Of a DNA stretch of 64,000 bases, positions 23,574 through 35,105 are shown piece after piece. Origin of the DNA: Lophium mytilinum. Taxonomy: Eukaryota > Ascomycota > Dothideomycetes > Mytilinidiales > Mytilinidiaceae. The position numbers were made by a program, and so were the translations under genes. Below the pieces are notes generated by a model, which ran no database searches, was not told where the DNA came from, and worked only from the letters and a program-made list of their open reading frames with translations. The DNA lies in contig MU004192.1 in NCBI GenBank assembly GCA_010093605.1, forward strand, positions 1,129,774 through 1,193,773, given 5' to 3'. Position 1 is the first letter of the stretch, and every line of letters starts with the position of its first letter.

Positions 23574-25692
23574 CTAGAAATCCCAGGCAGAAAAGACGTC
23601 TGACACCCACCAGTTCTCTGGTAGGTCCATACTGATATTCGGCATCTCCAAATCCGTCATTGGCATCATCGGCACGGCTGGGACGCGTACCGGGGCGGAA
23701 CTCAAGGCAGCCAGCTTGGCCTCCCATCTTTCTCTCGTTGCATCAAATGTCTCCGCATATCTCGGGTACACATCACTCGCGAGCAGGTTGGTGGCGACCA
23801 TACGAAGAACATCAGCAACACCGTAGGTGTTGCGGGCCACGTTTTTATCCCATAGTGGATCGTCTAGAGCTGAGAGCCTATAGAGGACTACTAGGCAGCG
23901 CATGAACTGAGAAAAGACGGAAAATGGAAGTCCGGTGTATCTGGCAGGCGGTATGGTGAAGAATATGTCGAGCCAGGACTTGAGGGAGCGTAGAGAGGCG
24001 TACAGACATTCAACTTCCTGATAGTCTGTATTGTTGGACGAGGCAGCTGACTTCAACGATCCAAGCTCGCTGACGTAGAGAGCAGTGCTATGGAGATGTA
24101 ATAGTATAACCTCTGTGATGAAGTTAAGAGGATAGAACCAAGATGAGTAGACTTATTCAGGGCTTACCATGCTGGAAACTACCCGAAACATTCTTCTCTA
24201 TTTCCTGGAGCTGGCCTTGGAGTGCGAGTCTGTAAAGAGATGGTGGTGTCTGGGAAAAGTCATTGCTCCCTATCTCTCCATAATGCGCAGAGAACTGTAC
24301 AGCTTTATCCACAATTAACTGCATCCTAACCAGCTGGACCAAGGTGTCGTCTGTCGGATGCTCTTTGACTTCCGCAAGAACGTCGAGGCATTCATTCATA
24401 TGGGGTGTCCACCGCAATGGGTCCATGTATCGAAGGAACGCAGACACGCTTGAACTGAATTAGCAAGCAGCGGTTGCAGTTTAACACCGAGACAACCTAC
24501 AATGAGGTGACTAAAAAGCAGCCCAACACGGCTCTTCGTTCCTCCAAGGTCCGGACAGCGCTGGCAAGCTGTTTGGATGCTTCTGGTGCATTTATCTTGC
24601 AGTTCAACAACATCGTCTGGAAACTTGACCCTGGAGGTTTGTTGAGGCCGAGTTGAAATACTAGGGATATCGCTAATTGAGTGAACACTGCCAATGACGG
24701 TTTCTTTACTCCTGTACTCGGTGGGTTGGACCTTTAAGTTGATTAGCTAGTATGCTCAAGAACAGAATACCGACATTATTGACACACCAAGCAACACAAA
24801 CGAGTACACCGAGTAGCAAATCCAGGTTATGTTCTTGTCCAATCACCATTGCTTCGCTTAGCATGGTTCGAACTTTGAGCGGCAGTGATTCTTGCTGTGG
24901 GCGTGATTTGGTCGAGGCAAGCACGATACAGTACCACAAGAAGGGTCTCTCCTGAAAAAGTTCCTCGGATGAGGTGCTAGGTGGAATGTGTATGAAGGGA
25001 ACAAACGGTAACTTGTGGGTCCGAAAATCATGAAGACACTCTTCGCCATCTGGCGGTATAGGCTCGGGAAGTGCTAAAGTTGGGGCGTAGTTCATAGAGC
25101 TGTTCGTTGCAAACGGCATGTGATTGTATGACCCAAGCGTTGAAGCTGCAAACGAGGTGGTAGACGGTGAGCTATCCTTTGTTGAGCTGTGATTGAGGCT
25201 CTCGTCACTCGAGTCAGCGTTAGCGGGGAGAGTTTGATTGTTGTTTTTGAGAAGCTGAACGATGTTATCGAGCTTCTGCTCTAACTGCATGGCCTTAGAC
25301 GCTGCTGTTCTCCGAGAATGCTTTACTCGAACTGTCGGCGCTGGACGACATTCCCGATTCAACCGATGACATCTAAAAAGAGTTAGAAAGTAAAAAGTAA
25401 TATTATGATGACTTGCAGAGTGGAAGAAGTGGTCATCATTGGCCGAATGGTGCTTAAGCATGTGATGAAGTTGTGCATGGAACTAGGGATTAAGCTTTTG
25501 GAATGAATGGATCAGAAAGATTCATTCGACTCTAGAAACACTCACGCACCTTTCACAGGCCCCCCCAGGCGTCCTCACAATACATTTACACTTGCTCCTC
25601 GCGCAATCCACGCAAGCACGGCCATAAGGGGCCGGAGCGCCGACCGCCAACGGCTTAGAGCCACCGACAGTCCTGGAATTAGACGCCTCCAT
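23574..25692 (-). CDS. Zn(II)2Cys6 transcription factor adjacent to the MFS exporter
   Basis: Five exons: 25692-25550, 25372-24788, 24731-24501, 24454-24168 and 24112-23574, encoding 594 residues in phase. The zinc cluster spans intron 1: Cys27, Cys30 and Cys37, then Cys46, Cys49 and Cys56 (CVDCARSKCKC...CERCHRLNREC). A short coiled-coil-like dimerisation segment (AMQLEQKLDNIVQLLKNNN) follows. The central fungal-specific domain is recognisable by VFTQLAISLVFQLGLNKPP and SAFLRYMDPLRWTPHMNECL. Intron 1 is long (177 bp). The intron 2 boundaries are the least certain. It probably regulates the MFS gene immediately downstream (inference from adjacency and shared promoter motifs). Confidence 0.85.
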
Positions 25693-26572
25693 CGAACCCT
25701 CAATCCCGTTGGAAGCGCCTACGACTAAGTGGACTCGGAAATGGCGTTGTGAATCCCTACGCGAGCAAGGAATTGGGCTCGGCGCGGAGGTGTTGTTCTA
25801 ATCAAGCGAGCCGAAAACCGATCATTCAACCCAGAAATCCAGGAGTGTAAACTGGTGCGTGAAAGCCGACAGGCAATCGTGAAATATTGGGAGACTCATA
25901 GTGCGGCGAGGTGGAGGGAATAGGGTGATGAAAGAGATTCGGGCGTTGTCCCAATCCCGAAACCCGCGGACGCTAGCTTCATGCGGGCTGGCATGCTAAA
26001 AATATGAGGCCCGCAAGGCTGATCTGGATCCTTCGGAGATATATACAGCAGAAGGATGAATTTTCGTCCGCAGTCTGTTCTACGACTCTCGGCGTACAGC
26101 CAGAAATCTATCCCTAGAACAGTTCAACAGAGTCCTGACGTCACCCGCAAAACAAAACCTGCTGTATAGAATAGAGCTGGTCCCAGAACCAACTTTATGG
26201 TACCTTCATCACTACTATAGTGTTGCAGTATACATGGAGAAGAAGACGGGTTTTTGGTGATGGGAGGCCCGAGGAGGAGGCCTGATCATCATCCGCACTT
26301 CTTATAGGCTATATGTGGGTAACAATTTCGGAGGGGGGTGATAACATTGGGGGCGGTATGCTCTTCCTACTCGTGCAGGGTAGGGATGTTGATTAGGTGT
26401 CATATTAGGTGCCAGATTAGGTCGCTTTAAAGATTCGTTCTTGTCGTTGGACTCGGTATCATGGCTGAACGCGATAGCAGCAAATACGCCATAAAATACC
26501 CACCCGACAGACTCAAAGCATTCGTCAAAACCCGTCCCAACTCCATCATGTCATCATGTCAATGGCGAGACC
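25693..26572. promoter_or_regulatory. Promoter of the zinc-cluster regulator
   Basis: Contains AATCCCGAAA (25953-25962) and CGGACGCTAG (25967-25976), the same two words found upstream of the MFS gene. A TATA-like atatatac is near 26040. No gene was seen up to the 3' end of the peptidase gene. Confidence 0.45.
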
Positions 26573-28241
26573 CTAAGCCAGCGCACCCATCGGATCCCAC
26601 AAATCCAGCATCTTCGGCTTCTGCTCCAGCACCTTTCTCACCGCTGCACTGACCACACTGGGATCAACAACTGCCTGATACACAAACTCATCCATCCAGG
26701 CGTCACTCATCACAAAGTAGCCTTGGGAGCCTGCGGTCTCCGACCATGAGTTCTCCACACGCCACCGTACCGGCTTGCCATCAACAACATGCACAGCGGT
26801 GAGCACCATCGCGTGCGTCATGGCGCTCTCGGACGTCATGAGCCGCTCCGCCTTCTTCATGCCTAGACGCACGTTGAAGCCGAGTTCGTAATCAAAGAGT
26901 GCCGTGTCCATGATACCCTTGGCAGAGTCCGAGTACTTGCCAACGTCTGAGCCGAAGAAAATGGGCAGGCCGCGCTTGAGGGTCGTGATGCAGGCGTCTT
27001 TCATGGTTTTCATGTCCACATTGACATAAGTCACAGGCCGGCCAGACCAGATGTTTCCAAGACGAGACACAGAAAGAAGGCGGTTGTAGGGGTTGCGAGG
27101 GTCATTGACGATGCTGAAGAGTTGGGTGACGTCTGTGCCGCCGAGGGCACGCACCGTACGTGAATCGCTAAGCTCCTTTGCGAAAGCAGTAGGGCGAGTA
27201 GTAACAGAGCAGAATTGCCCGTCTTTGTCGGTGAATTCCCAGGTGAATGGTTTAGTAGATGAAGGCGGCGGACCAAGCATGAGGGTTAGGATCAGATGGA
27301 TTTCGCGGAGCATCTTGTCTTTCGTTGCGCCCAGAGAGGACTTCAGGACCTCGGGATCCGTAGTGCTGCTTGCAAGGCTACGGAGACGAAGGGCGTCTTC
27401 GCGGAGCTTAGTAGTGATGAGACGGTCCATGGAAGATGAGTTCATGGCGTTGAAGGAGTCGGGGTATAGACTCTGGGGCACAAGGCCATACTTCTGCACC
27501 AAGTTCGCAACCATGTCCCATTGGCCGCCATCACTGACCGGGCTTGCAAGTAACGCTTGTATAAGACGACCATCCAGAGGCTCATCCACTGTATCGAGTA
27601 TGTTTTCGAGGAAGTAATTAGCTTTCTCGAGCTTATCCCAGTAGAAGAGGTATGCTTGAGAGAGCTCGAAGGACGCCAGACGGTATTTCTTCATGATAGC
27701 AACACGAAACACGTTTGTAGACGCAAAAAGCCAGCATCGGCCTGAAGCTCTCTGGTTCGTGACTGGAGTCCCCTCCAGTGGTATCTTGACATTGAAGTTC
27801 TGGGTATCGGCGATTGTAGCCGCGCGGGAGCTTAGGACGTTGTTCGCATTGTTGGAGCTGAGGGCTGCAAGGGCGAGACGATTCTGCAGAGCGTTAGTAT
27901 CTCGATTACCCAGTAACTGAACATGGTCCTACCTTCGGGTCTTCCAAGAGCTCTTTGGCCCATTCCTCTATCGTGGTTGTGGATACGTCCGTCTTGTATG
28001 GGGCGAAGGGGACCTTTTCTTGGGCTACATAGCTACTGTCAGATACAGCCTCGAGATGTACAGAGTAGTAGATTCACTTACAGCTCTCCTCGCCGATAAA
28101 CACATAGTCCTTCTCAACGTTGGTGTTGTGCTTAAGCTGTAAGGCCTGGAGTCTCTCAACGAGCTGTTGGCGCATCCTCTCATCTTCGATATAGGAGACC
28201 GATAGCGGGCTAGACGAGAGCTTAGACGGAGCGCTACCCAT
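26573..28241 (-). CDS. Bleomycin hydrolase (C1B cysteine aminopeptidase, Lap3/Gal6-like)
   Basis: Three exons, 28241-28082, 28024-27933 and 27883-26573, encode 520 residues. The active-site cysteine Cys134 lies in SGRCWLFASTN, the catalytic histidine in SAMTHAMVLTAVH, and the asparagine in RVENSWSE. The sequence VTNQRASGRCW before the cysteine is characteristic of bleomycin hydrolases, as is the C-terminal extension that in this family enters the active site as a self-processing arm (ends DLWDPMGALA). The N-terminus MGSAPSKLSS is a possible myristoylation-type MGxxxS sequence (inference). Family role: cytosolic hexameric peptidase removing N-terminal residues and detoxifying homocysteine thiolactone. 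Slightly longer than yeast Lap3. Confidence 0.92.
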
Positions 28242-29096
28242 GATTTCAGAGGTAACTTGGGTATAGGCGGGTGGTATAAATCCAGTGTAATCGAGGGATG
28301 GAAAGTCGAGGTGATGAGGGGTGAGGGTGGAGTCGGTTGAGACGGGTCAAGATCGAAGCTTTGACCACGGCGATAAGGACGCAGGACAATGCCGACATCA
28401 AGGTACCCACGCAGGGCAAGAAACAAGTGGCACACCCAGCTAGCATTCTGCCATTTATACACCTGTGTGCCTGTCTGCCGCCATTTATGGTCCTTTAATG
28501 CATTGTTACAGCTATAGTTAAGATAGCAACCCTTAGATTTAGGCTATATAGAAACTTTCCGAGGCACTCTATACAGTGGGAAATAGGTGCACTAACCTAC
28601 TTGGTACTCTAAAACAGCATAGGAGCATAAAATAATATTCTATAAATCTGTAAGATATGCGTATTACTTTTATATTTATATACGCTTGTATAGCACCGTC
28701 TAGGGTCCTCTGGTATCCTATTGCTATCTATAGAACGGCAGCTTTGGCAAGCCTAATAGCTCTCCGGGCCGCCTCAGACGGTGTTGAACTGCTGGAGTGT
28801 GCCACTTTTTTCCTGCCTAGCGTGGTACCTACCTCGGAGTGCTTTCTCCATCATCAACACCAGCAGGTCCAGTAGAGATGCACAATCTGAAACCTGTCAA
28901 CTCCGCAAATGGAAATGTCATAGCTGTAGCATATGATTTAGTAGCAAAACGAGCTCACTGAACGGAAAGTATTTCGTTGTGGTTTGTTACGCATTGCTTT
29001 CGTGCTCTCCCTCATGCATATCAGTTGCGATGTAATGATCATTGGCCACCAGAACCACCCTCAAGACGCCCTCACCTTCCCAATAAAAGCACCCTC
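28242..29096. other. Intergenic with TA-rich island
   Basis: The promoter of the peptidase gene is at the left. About 28480-28740 is strongly TA-rich (ctatag, tatagaac, ttatatttatata), like RIP-altered DNA, but too short and degraded to identify. No gene. Confidence 0.45.
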
Positions 29097-30105
29097 TCAA
29101 CCCATCTTCTCCCACGGCAACCCCTTCGCCATCCTCATAACCCCCCTCTCTGCATATCTCACCGTCCCCGCCACATCCGGCACCTTCTGCGCATAAACCT
29201 TCTGGAAGTTCTCCTTCACCACCTTCCACGCATCCCCATCCATCTCCTCTTCGTCGTCCCCCTCCGCATCCCCTTCCATACTCAACGCCGCCTCCATCTT
29301 CTTCATCGCAATCTTATACCCAATTCCCAGCACCCTCTTCGTCCTCGCCTCCTCACCCCTCAAAGTCTCCGGCAACGCTTTATCCGCCTCCGGCACCGCG
29401 TTCTCGATCCGCAACGCCATGTCGTCGTAGTCACTGAGCATATCATGCGAGCGCTGCACGATGACTGCCGCAGAGCGGAGGTTCGCGAAGAAGTCTGCGG
29501 CGGGCTTTCCACCAGCAGCGGCAGCGTGGCTTTTAGGCTTGTCGGTGTCGGACTGCGCTTTCGAGGCCTCTTGGAAGATCTTGAGGACTTGAGCAGTGAT
29601 ATCGTTGCGGTGCTTCTCTTCTTTGGCGAGGCTAGTAGGTTTGGTTAGTCGGCTAGAATAGTAAGAGTAGACAGAAGGAGGGCGGGAACGCACGCGTCGG
29701 CCATCCGCGTCTTGAGCAGGGCTTCGAGGTCTTTTCGGTCGCTTTCGATTTTGCGTTTGAACGATGCGATTTCGTCGTCCTTGGGCTTTGGGTCCTGGGC
29801 CTGCTTTGAGGGCTGTACGGGCTTTCTGGGGTCGGGGTTAGTAATTTACACCGGGAGAGCGCACGTAGTGGATTGAGAAGAGCGACGCACTGCTTTGAAG
29901 TGATGGTAGGCTTGTAGTATTCTACTGGTTGATGGGTGTCTTGGGTGCTGCTAGGAGGGTTTGCGTAGTCCGCATGCTTCGACCGGCGATGGGACTGGGG
30001 TGAGGCATCGTCGGTATCTACATCAAATTCGGTGAGTGATTTTAGGGAGGAATTCACTGTGAGAGAAGCTATACCATCTGATCTACGCTTACGCCCTTTC
30101 GTCAT
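29097..30105 (-). CDS. Unrecognised protein with coiled-coil-like centre
   Basis: Three exons, 30105-29891, 29825-29694 and 29631-29097, encode 293 residues in phase. The first 90 residues are polar and disordered (MTKGRKRRSDG...). Residues 95-150 form a charged helical region joined across intron 2 (LEALLKTRMADALAKEEKHR). The rest is helical with an acidic insert (GDAEGDDEEEMDGDAWK) and ends VMRMAKGLPWEKMG. Splice sites are consistent, so the gene is likely real. I do not recognise the family. A nuclear role is plausible from the basic N-terminus but unproven. Confidence 0.68.
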
Positions 30106-30486
30106 GTTGGTGGATGTCGAAGAGTTGAAGTGTGGGATCGACTGAGGTTGAAATAAGGTAGGCAGATGAGGTACTTCCCGATACAGACCACCACCAAGAA
30201 ATCATCAACACGCATCTTTTGCACCTGTGAATGAGAGGGGAGACTGTTCAGTTGATATCTTGATTAGTCTATTAAGAATTGATGCTCAATTGCGACAGAA
30301 ACATTTTAACCTCCAAGCGCCAGTCATCAACGCCAACATTGAAGCATAAACGCCGTCCATCCCAAACCCCCGAAAGCGCAGAGAAAAATCTACCACCAGC
30401 TCGCTGAACAGCCGGGAGAAAAGTCATGTTGAAACGCCCTCGCATTCCTCCACTTCGTCGATGGTGGGCATAACCTCCAAATTCGA
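30106..30486. other. Short spacer, promoter of 29097-30105 gene
   Basis: Contains the upstream region of the unrecognised gene and the 3' flank of the homeodomain gene. Nothing else seen. Confidence 0.5.
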
Positions 30487-33316
30487 TTAAGCGCCGCAAC
30501 CCATGTTGAACACAGCGCTATCATTAAAGACAGCACCGTCCATAGCCTCATCCCAGTTGAATAGCTCCAGCTCTCCGGCATCTCCATCCATGATCTGAGG
30601 ATGTGCCTCTTCGCAGTCCATCTCCGCAATCTGACCCCATCCAGGATATTTGAAGCACTCATTCACGGTACCCAGGCCGAGATCCAATCCCATATTCGTG
30701 CTCCCGTCGAGTATAGGCTCGCCCTTGCCGTTACAGTCGAGCTCTGGGATGGTATTGTTCGCAAGCATGGAGTACGCCTCCATAGGCGGGTGGTGGATGT
30801 TGACACCACAGTCCTCCAATGCGTCGTAGACGTCAAAGTCAGCAGGCACATCTACGATGCCGTGCGCCTTTTTGAAGAGCGCCAGCCACTCAGGGTTATC
30901 TGCCGCTGTCTGGTTCCACGGGTCGTCGTCGTTATACAGGATGCGGCGCGCTTCGGCCTGCAGTTTCTCGTCGGTGCAGCTGCCTGGTCCTTCTGTAACC
31001 ATCTTCTGACGCACGAAGCGACCGAGACGGAGCGTCAGGATCTCCCAACAGGTTGCAGTGGCAATGTTCGGGTTCGAGTTCGGGGAGGCGTTGGAGTTTG
31101 TGGTGGTATTGCTGGCCCAGGTGGGCGTTGTGATAGCCGACGTGCCCATGGGTGTTCCGAAGCCAGGGAAAGTTGTCACATCGCAAGACTCTGCCATGAA
31201 CATATCGGTGTTGAACTGGTGAAGTTCAGCTGTCATGTTCTGACCTGGCAGGCCCTCTTGGGTCAAGGGACTGGGTGTCCTGTTCGCCTTGCTCCTCGCT
31301 GTGGGAATAGTGTATTCCAGGTCTGTCATTTGGCCAAGTGGGTGGACATGGTGGGCCATGCTGGCAGTGTTGCTCGCAGAGAATGGGAACGGGCTCTTGC
31401 TTTCGTTACCAATGAGATACGGCGGCATAGCATTCGTGACCAGAGCCGCCACATGAGGGTCCAATCCTCGGCAGCCCTTCCAGTCCTTCATCTTTGCACC
31501 GTTGCGGAACTCCTTTGCAAGATGGTCAACTCGATCCTGCCATCTTGTGAACTCTGCTCCACAGAAACCACAGCGACACCTGATGAATGTGGCCTCCGAC
31601 TTCCAGGTTTCCATGCTGGGCGTCATCTTACAGTTGTGAATAAGGCGCAGATGCTGGCGAAGATGGTCTTTTCGATAGAAGGTACGGGCCTCTAGGCCTT
31701 TTTCTTCGCAGGAAGCATGGTTGTGGGTTTCAAGATGATCGCGGGACGCATCCAGAGCGTCGCAGTAGGTACACTTCCGCTTCCCCGAAGCAGGATCTGT
31801 GATAACATCTCCGAGAGGAGCACAAATCCACTTCTCAAGCGAGAGGTGAAGAGACTTCTCATGACGAGACCAGTCGTACTTAGACTTGAAAGTGTCAGTG
31901 CAGAAAGTGCATTGGAACATGCGTGCGTTGGCCAGGCTAGAGTCGATTTTGGATGGGCGAGTTTGAACCCGACGGCGGCGGCGCCGTTCTTTAGTCGGGT
32001 TGCTGCCAAAAGAGTCGAATGTGTTGAAAGAAGTGCGAGAGTTGCGAGAGCCGTGCGACCACACGGAGTGTTGGGAGGCAGATCCAGAGGAGATGTTCGT
32101 GGTGCCCGTATCCAGCGACGTGGTTGACGGCGCTCGGAAGACGGAAAAGCTTCCAGAGCTTCCATTAGACCGTCCCTTGCGACTGTGCTCTATTCCAAGG
32201 CTGCTCGAGAGACTTGTAGGCTCTGGAGGGTCGAAGTTCTCCACGGCCTTCTGAATAGCAGTCATGGGTGCAGGTTCGTTCTCAGGGGGGGAGTGCTTCC
32301 ATCGCTCGAAGGGATTAAGGGACTCCCATGTTCGACCAGCTGGAATGTCTATAGCTTCTGATGGGCGAATGCTTGGAGAGGCGGTTCGTTTAGGACGAGC
32401 CTTCTGCCTTCGGCGAGTATTGGCCATCCAGTTCGAGATTTGGCTGCTAGTGAGCCCCGTCTTCTCCTTCAAGTCGTTTTTGTCCTCTTCTGTGGGATAG
32501 GGGTGATCGACATGCTCATCCATCCAGTCCTTGAGAATCTTGATTGCGACGCGAGGGAATCGGATACCACCCTTCTTCGCGTCTTTGCTGTCGGCGAAAC
32601 CCTCATCCTCAATAGGACCCATGTGACCAAGGGATCGCATCGGTCTGGTCTTCATTGTCAAGCCACCAAAGACATGAGCGCTGTCCTCAGTCACGATGTC
32701 TAAGGTGTCGAGACGCTTCCTTGATTGCCTCATGGGTTCTGCAGAGGTCTGGACAAAGCTGCAAGGCCGGAACAGCGCGTTACACGGCGAACAGCCGCTT
32801 TGGCCCTCGTAAGTGATGAAACACTCGAGATGTCGAGAGTGGCAGTAGTCACAAGCTTGCTCGGGCTTGGAGTATCGGGGAATCCAGCTCGAGAAATCAG
32901 GGTTCCACTCGGCTTTGTCGGCTGGCTGGGCAGTGGTCTCCGGAATCTCGAAGTCGCCCATGAAACCGACACAGACGCACCTGGCTACCATTAGAACAAC
33001 GTTCAAGGTTTGACGATAGAATTCTCTTTCGGGATTTATGAGACAAGAAGCAGGATGAGATATGTGGAAGTGTGCTGGGGTCGGACCTGACTACATTTCC
33101 ATAACGTATGTGGACTGAGGTTTTGCGCACATGGAGTAGAGTTGGAAATGAATAGACTTACCCGTCCGTCGACTCGGTGCCGTGTGCTAGACACAGACTG
33201 TTCGGCTCTGCCACGGGTGCGACGTCCTCTGCCAGATGGTGGATCACATCCGGCATAGCAGCCTCGCCAAAGTCGAAGAACTCGGCGATATCCGAGTGCA
33301 CGTTGGTGTTCTCCAT
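30487..33316 (-). CDS. Transcription factor with Zn2Cys6, homeodomain and C2H2 modules
   Basis: Two exons, 33316-33162 and 32980-30487, give 882 residues; the intron 32981-33161 is 181 bp with a CTAAT branch site. A full Zn2Cys6 pattern is present: Cys95, 98, 105, 115, 118 and 125 (CDYCHSRHLEC...CSPCNALFRPC). A TALE-like homeodomain follows at about residues 190-250, with the recognition helix SSQISNWMANTRRRQKARPK. A C2H2 finger (CTFCTDTFKSKYDWSRHEKSLH region) is at about 400-425, and more Cys/His pairs follow. Low-complexity Ser/Thr/Asn regions surround these, and an acidic C-terminus ends NMGCGA. Homeodomain plus C2H2 proteins are known in filamentous fungi; the third module at the N-terminus is noteworthy. 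Targets unknown. Confidence 0.88.
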
Positions 33317-33949
33317 CGCGACAACTGAAGGGAGCAGAACTCGCCCTTCGCACGATTGCTGGCAACAACACGCCCTTTGCTTGGAAGATTGATGACGCGA
33401 GAAGAATGGGGATTACGAAAGGCGTGGAGGAGAGACGGGTGTTTTTAGGACGACGAGCACGAGGGCGCATGGCGGGGACAACGACTCACATCCTTGCGCC
33501 ATGTCAAAAACTCGGCACGGCATCCCAAAGCGGGCACAGAAGGGCGCGCTGCCTTGAAGGCCTGTCCACGCCAGCGGCTGTGAGAGGCCCAATTGTCTGC
33601 GCTTGTTCTGCACCACTTCAGCCCTAGACGCGCCGCAATCGGCCAGTCAGCCGGCAAGTCAGCTATCGTCAAGATTCGATTGGCCATGGAAGCAGGTTTC
33701 TGTTTTCTAGAACATGGTGGCGCCGCACAAGTGAACCATGTGGGGAGCAGTGCGCCTTGACCGCTGCTCAGAGCCACCATCCGAGGGCGTGCCGCTTACC
33801 AATTTGTAGCATCGCTACCCTGGTCCGGGGCACACCCTTGACTATCCTGTGCTCTCCGGAGAATATGTGCTACAGTCGGTTGATAAAAGTATGTTCCGAC
33901 TAACGCACGGGCCTGAAAATCAAATTCTATAATCGAACGTCTATGTACA
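33317..33949. other. Promoter/5' region of the homeodomain gene
   Basis: Short open frames only, on both strands. No supported gene. Confidence 0.5.
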
Positions 33950-35105
33950 ACAACGTGAGGAAATCAAGCCAAATTTAGTGTTAAGGCTCGCTCGGTCCTA
34001 GTACTTAGTTTACTAGCCCTTAGCCTTTCTTACTGCCTCTAGGCGCTTAGGCATGCTCTTAATAAGTAACCTAATAGTTAAATTAGATATCTTTATCTAT
34101 ACCTTTTTTAAAGCAGCCTTTAAGGTATTCTAATTCTTTTTTAAGTTACCTATTATAGCTAGCTCTAAATAAAGCTTATAGACTATCTTCTTAAGCGCCC
34201 ACTATATATACTTAATAGAGTTTAAGTCTAGTAAATAGAGGGGCTATTTAAGCATCTAAATTCTATAGGTTTCTAGCTAATTCTTAGTCTAATTAGTATT
34301 ATAAATTAGCACATTATCTTATATAAAGATATGCCTAGATAGATACTATAGTAGTAGCTCTTTCTCTAAAGTTTAGGTATAGCTCTTATTTAAATACCTA
34401 TTCTTCTTAGCTATAAAGTCCCTTTCTATAATAATTAGAGGTAACTAGCTAACCTAGCTACTTAGGGTTACCTAAATAGCCCTCTATACTATCTAGAATA
34501 TTCTTTTATTCTTCTTTTTCTCTATTACTATCTTAGGGTTAAATTTCTTATCTAGAAACTAAAAGTACTACTCTACCTACTTACTAGAACTCTATTAGAC
34601 TAAATATTTATTAGTAAACTTAATAACCCGGCGTTTTTAATTAAAATTTCTATACCTTTTAGTAAATTAGCGTTATAAAATAGTATACTCCAGCTTTAGC
34701 TTAGGTCTCTTAGTATAATAGTAGTTTCTTAGGCTAAAACTCTAGAGAATCCGTGCTATAGTTCTTATAGAAGGGGGCTTAGCCCAGGCTAAGAGGCTAG
34801 CCTCTTTTATTAGCTGGGAGTACTCTATTTTAGGGTATTTTTAAGTAAGCTAAAAGAGTATTCTCTTCTCCTGGACTATAGCTATTACTAGCCGGCCGCT
34901 TTAGGCTAAGAAAGTAGTAGTATTATAAAGTTTCTAGCGCTTAATTATATTATAGACTATCTTAGGAGAATAGCTAAATTCTATAGCTAGATCTTAATTA
35001 GTAACGCCGGCTTTATACTTTACTAGCATAGCTAAGCAAGTATTAGATGAAAGCTCTTTTAATCCTTAAGCGTTCCCGCTAATTTCCTGGCTAAAGGAAC
35101 GTCGT
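33950..35105 (-). mobile_element. RIP-degraded Tc1/mariner transposon
   Basis: Extremely TA-rich block with almost no TG or CA dinucleotides. Reading the minus strand through its many TAG/TAA stops recovers Tc1/mariner transposase hallmarks. These are a DNVLIYNT-like segment near 34300 (DDE catalytic region), LDLNSIKYI near 34215 (normally SPDLNPIEH), and SMPKRLEAVRKAKG near 34020-34060 (normally the C-terminal SMPRRLEAVI-KG). Many stops sit where TGG codons are expected, as in G-to-A RIP. The element is dead. The ends are approximate; an imperfect terminal inverted repeat (AGCCA...TTAAGG type) may lie at 33973-33990 and 35060-35100. Confidence 0.82.

Noticed and set aside
18870-25692. Secondary-metabolite biosynthetic cluster around the MFS exporter and regulator
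   Set aside because: No polyketide synthase, peptide synthetase, terpene cyclase or tailoring oxygenase is present nearby.
28977-29648. 223-codon His/Arg-rich frame antisense to the 29097-30105 gene
   Set aside because: Low-complexity His/Arg/Pro composition typical of antisense to GC-rich coding DNA.
30601-31695. 364-codon frame antisense to the homeodomain regulator
   Set aside because: The sense strand carries zinc-finger and homeodomain motifs; the antisense product has none.
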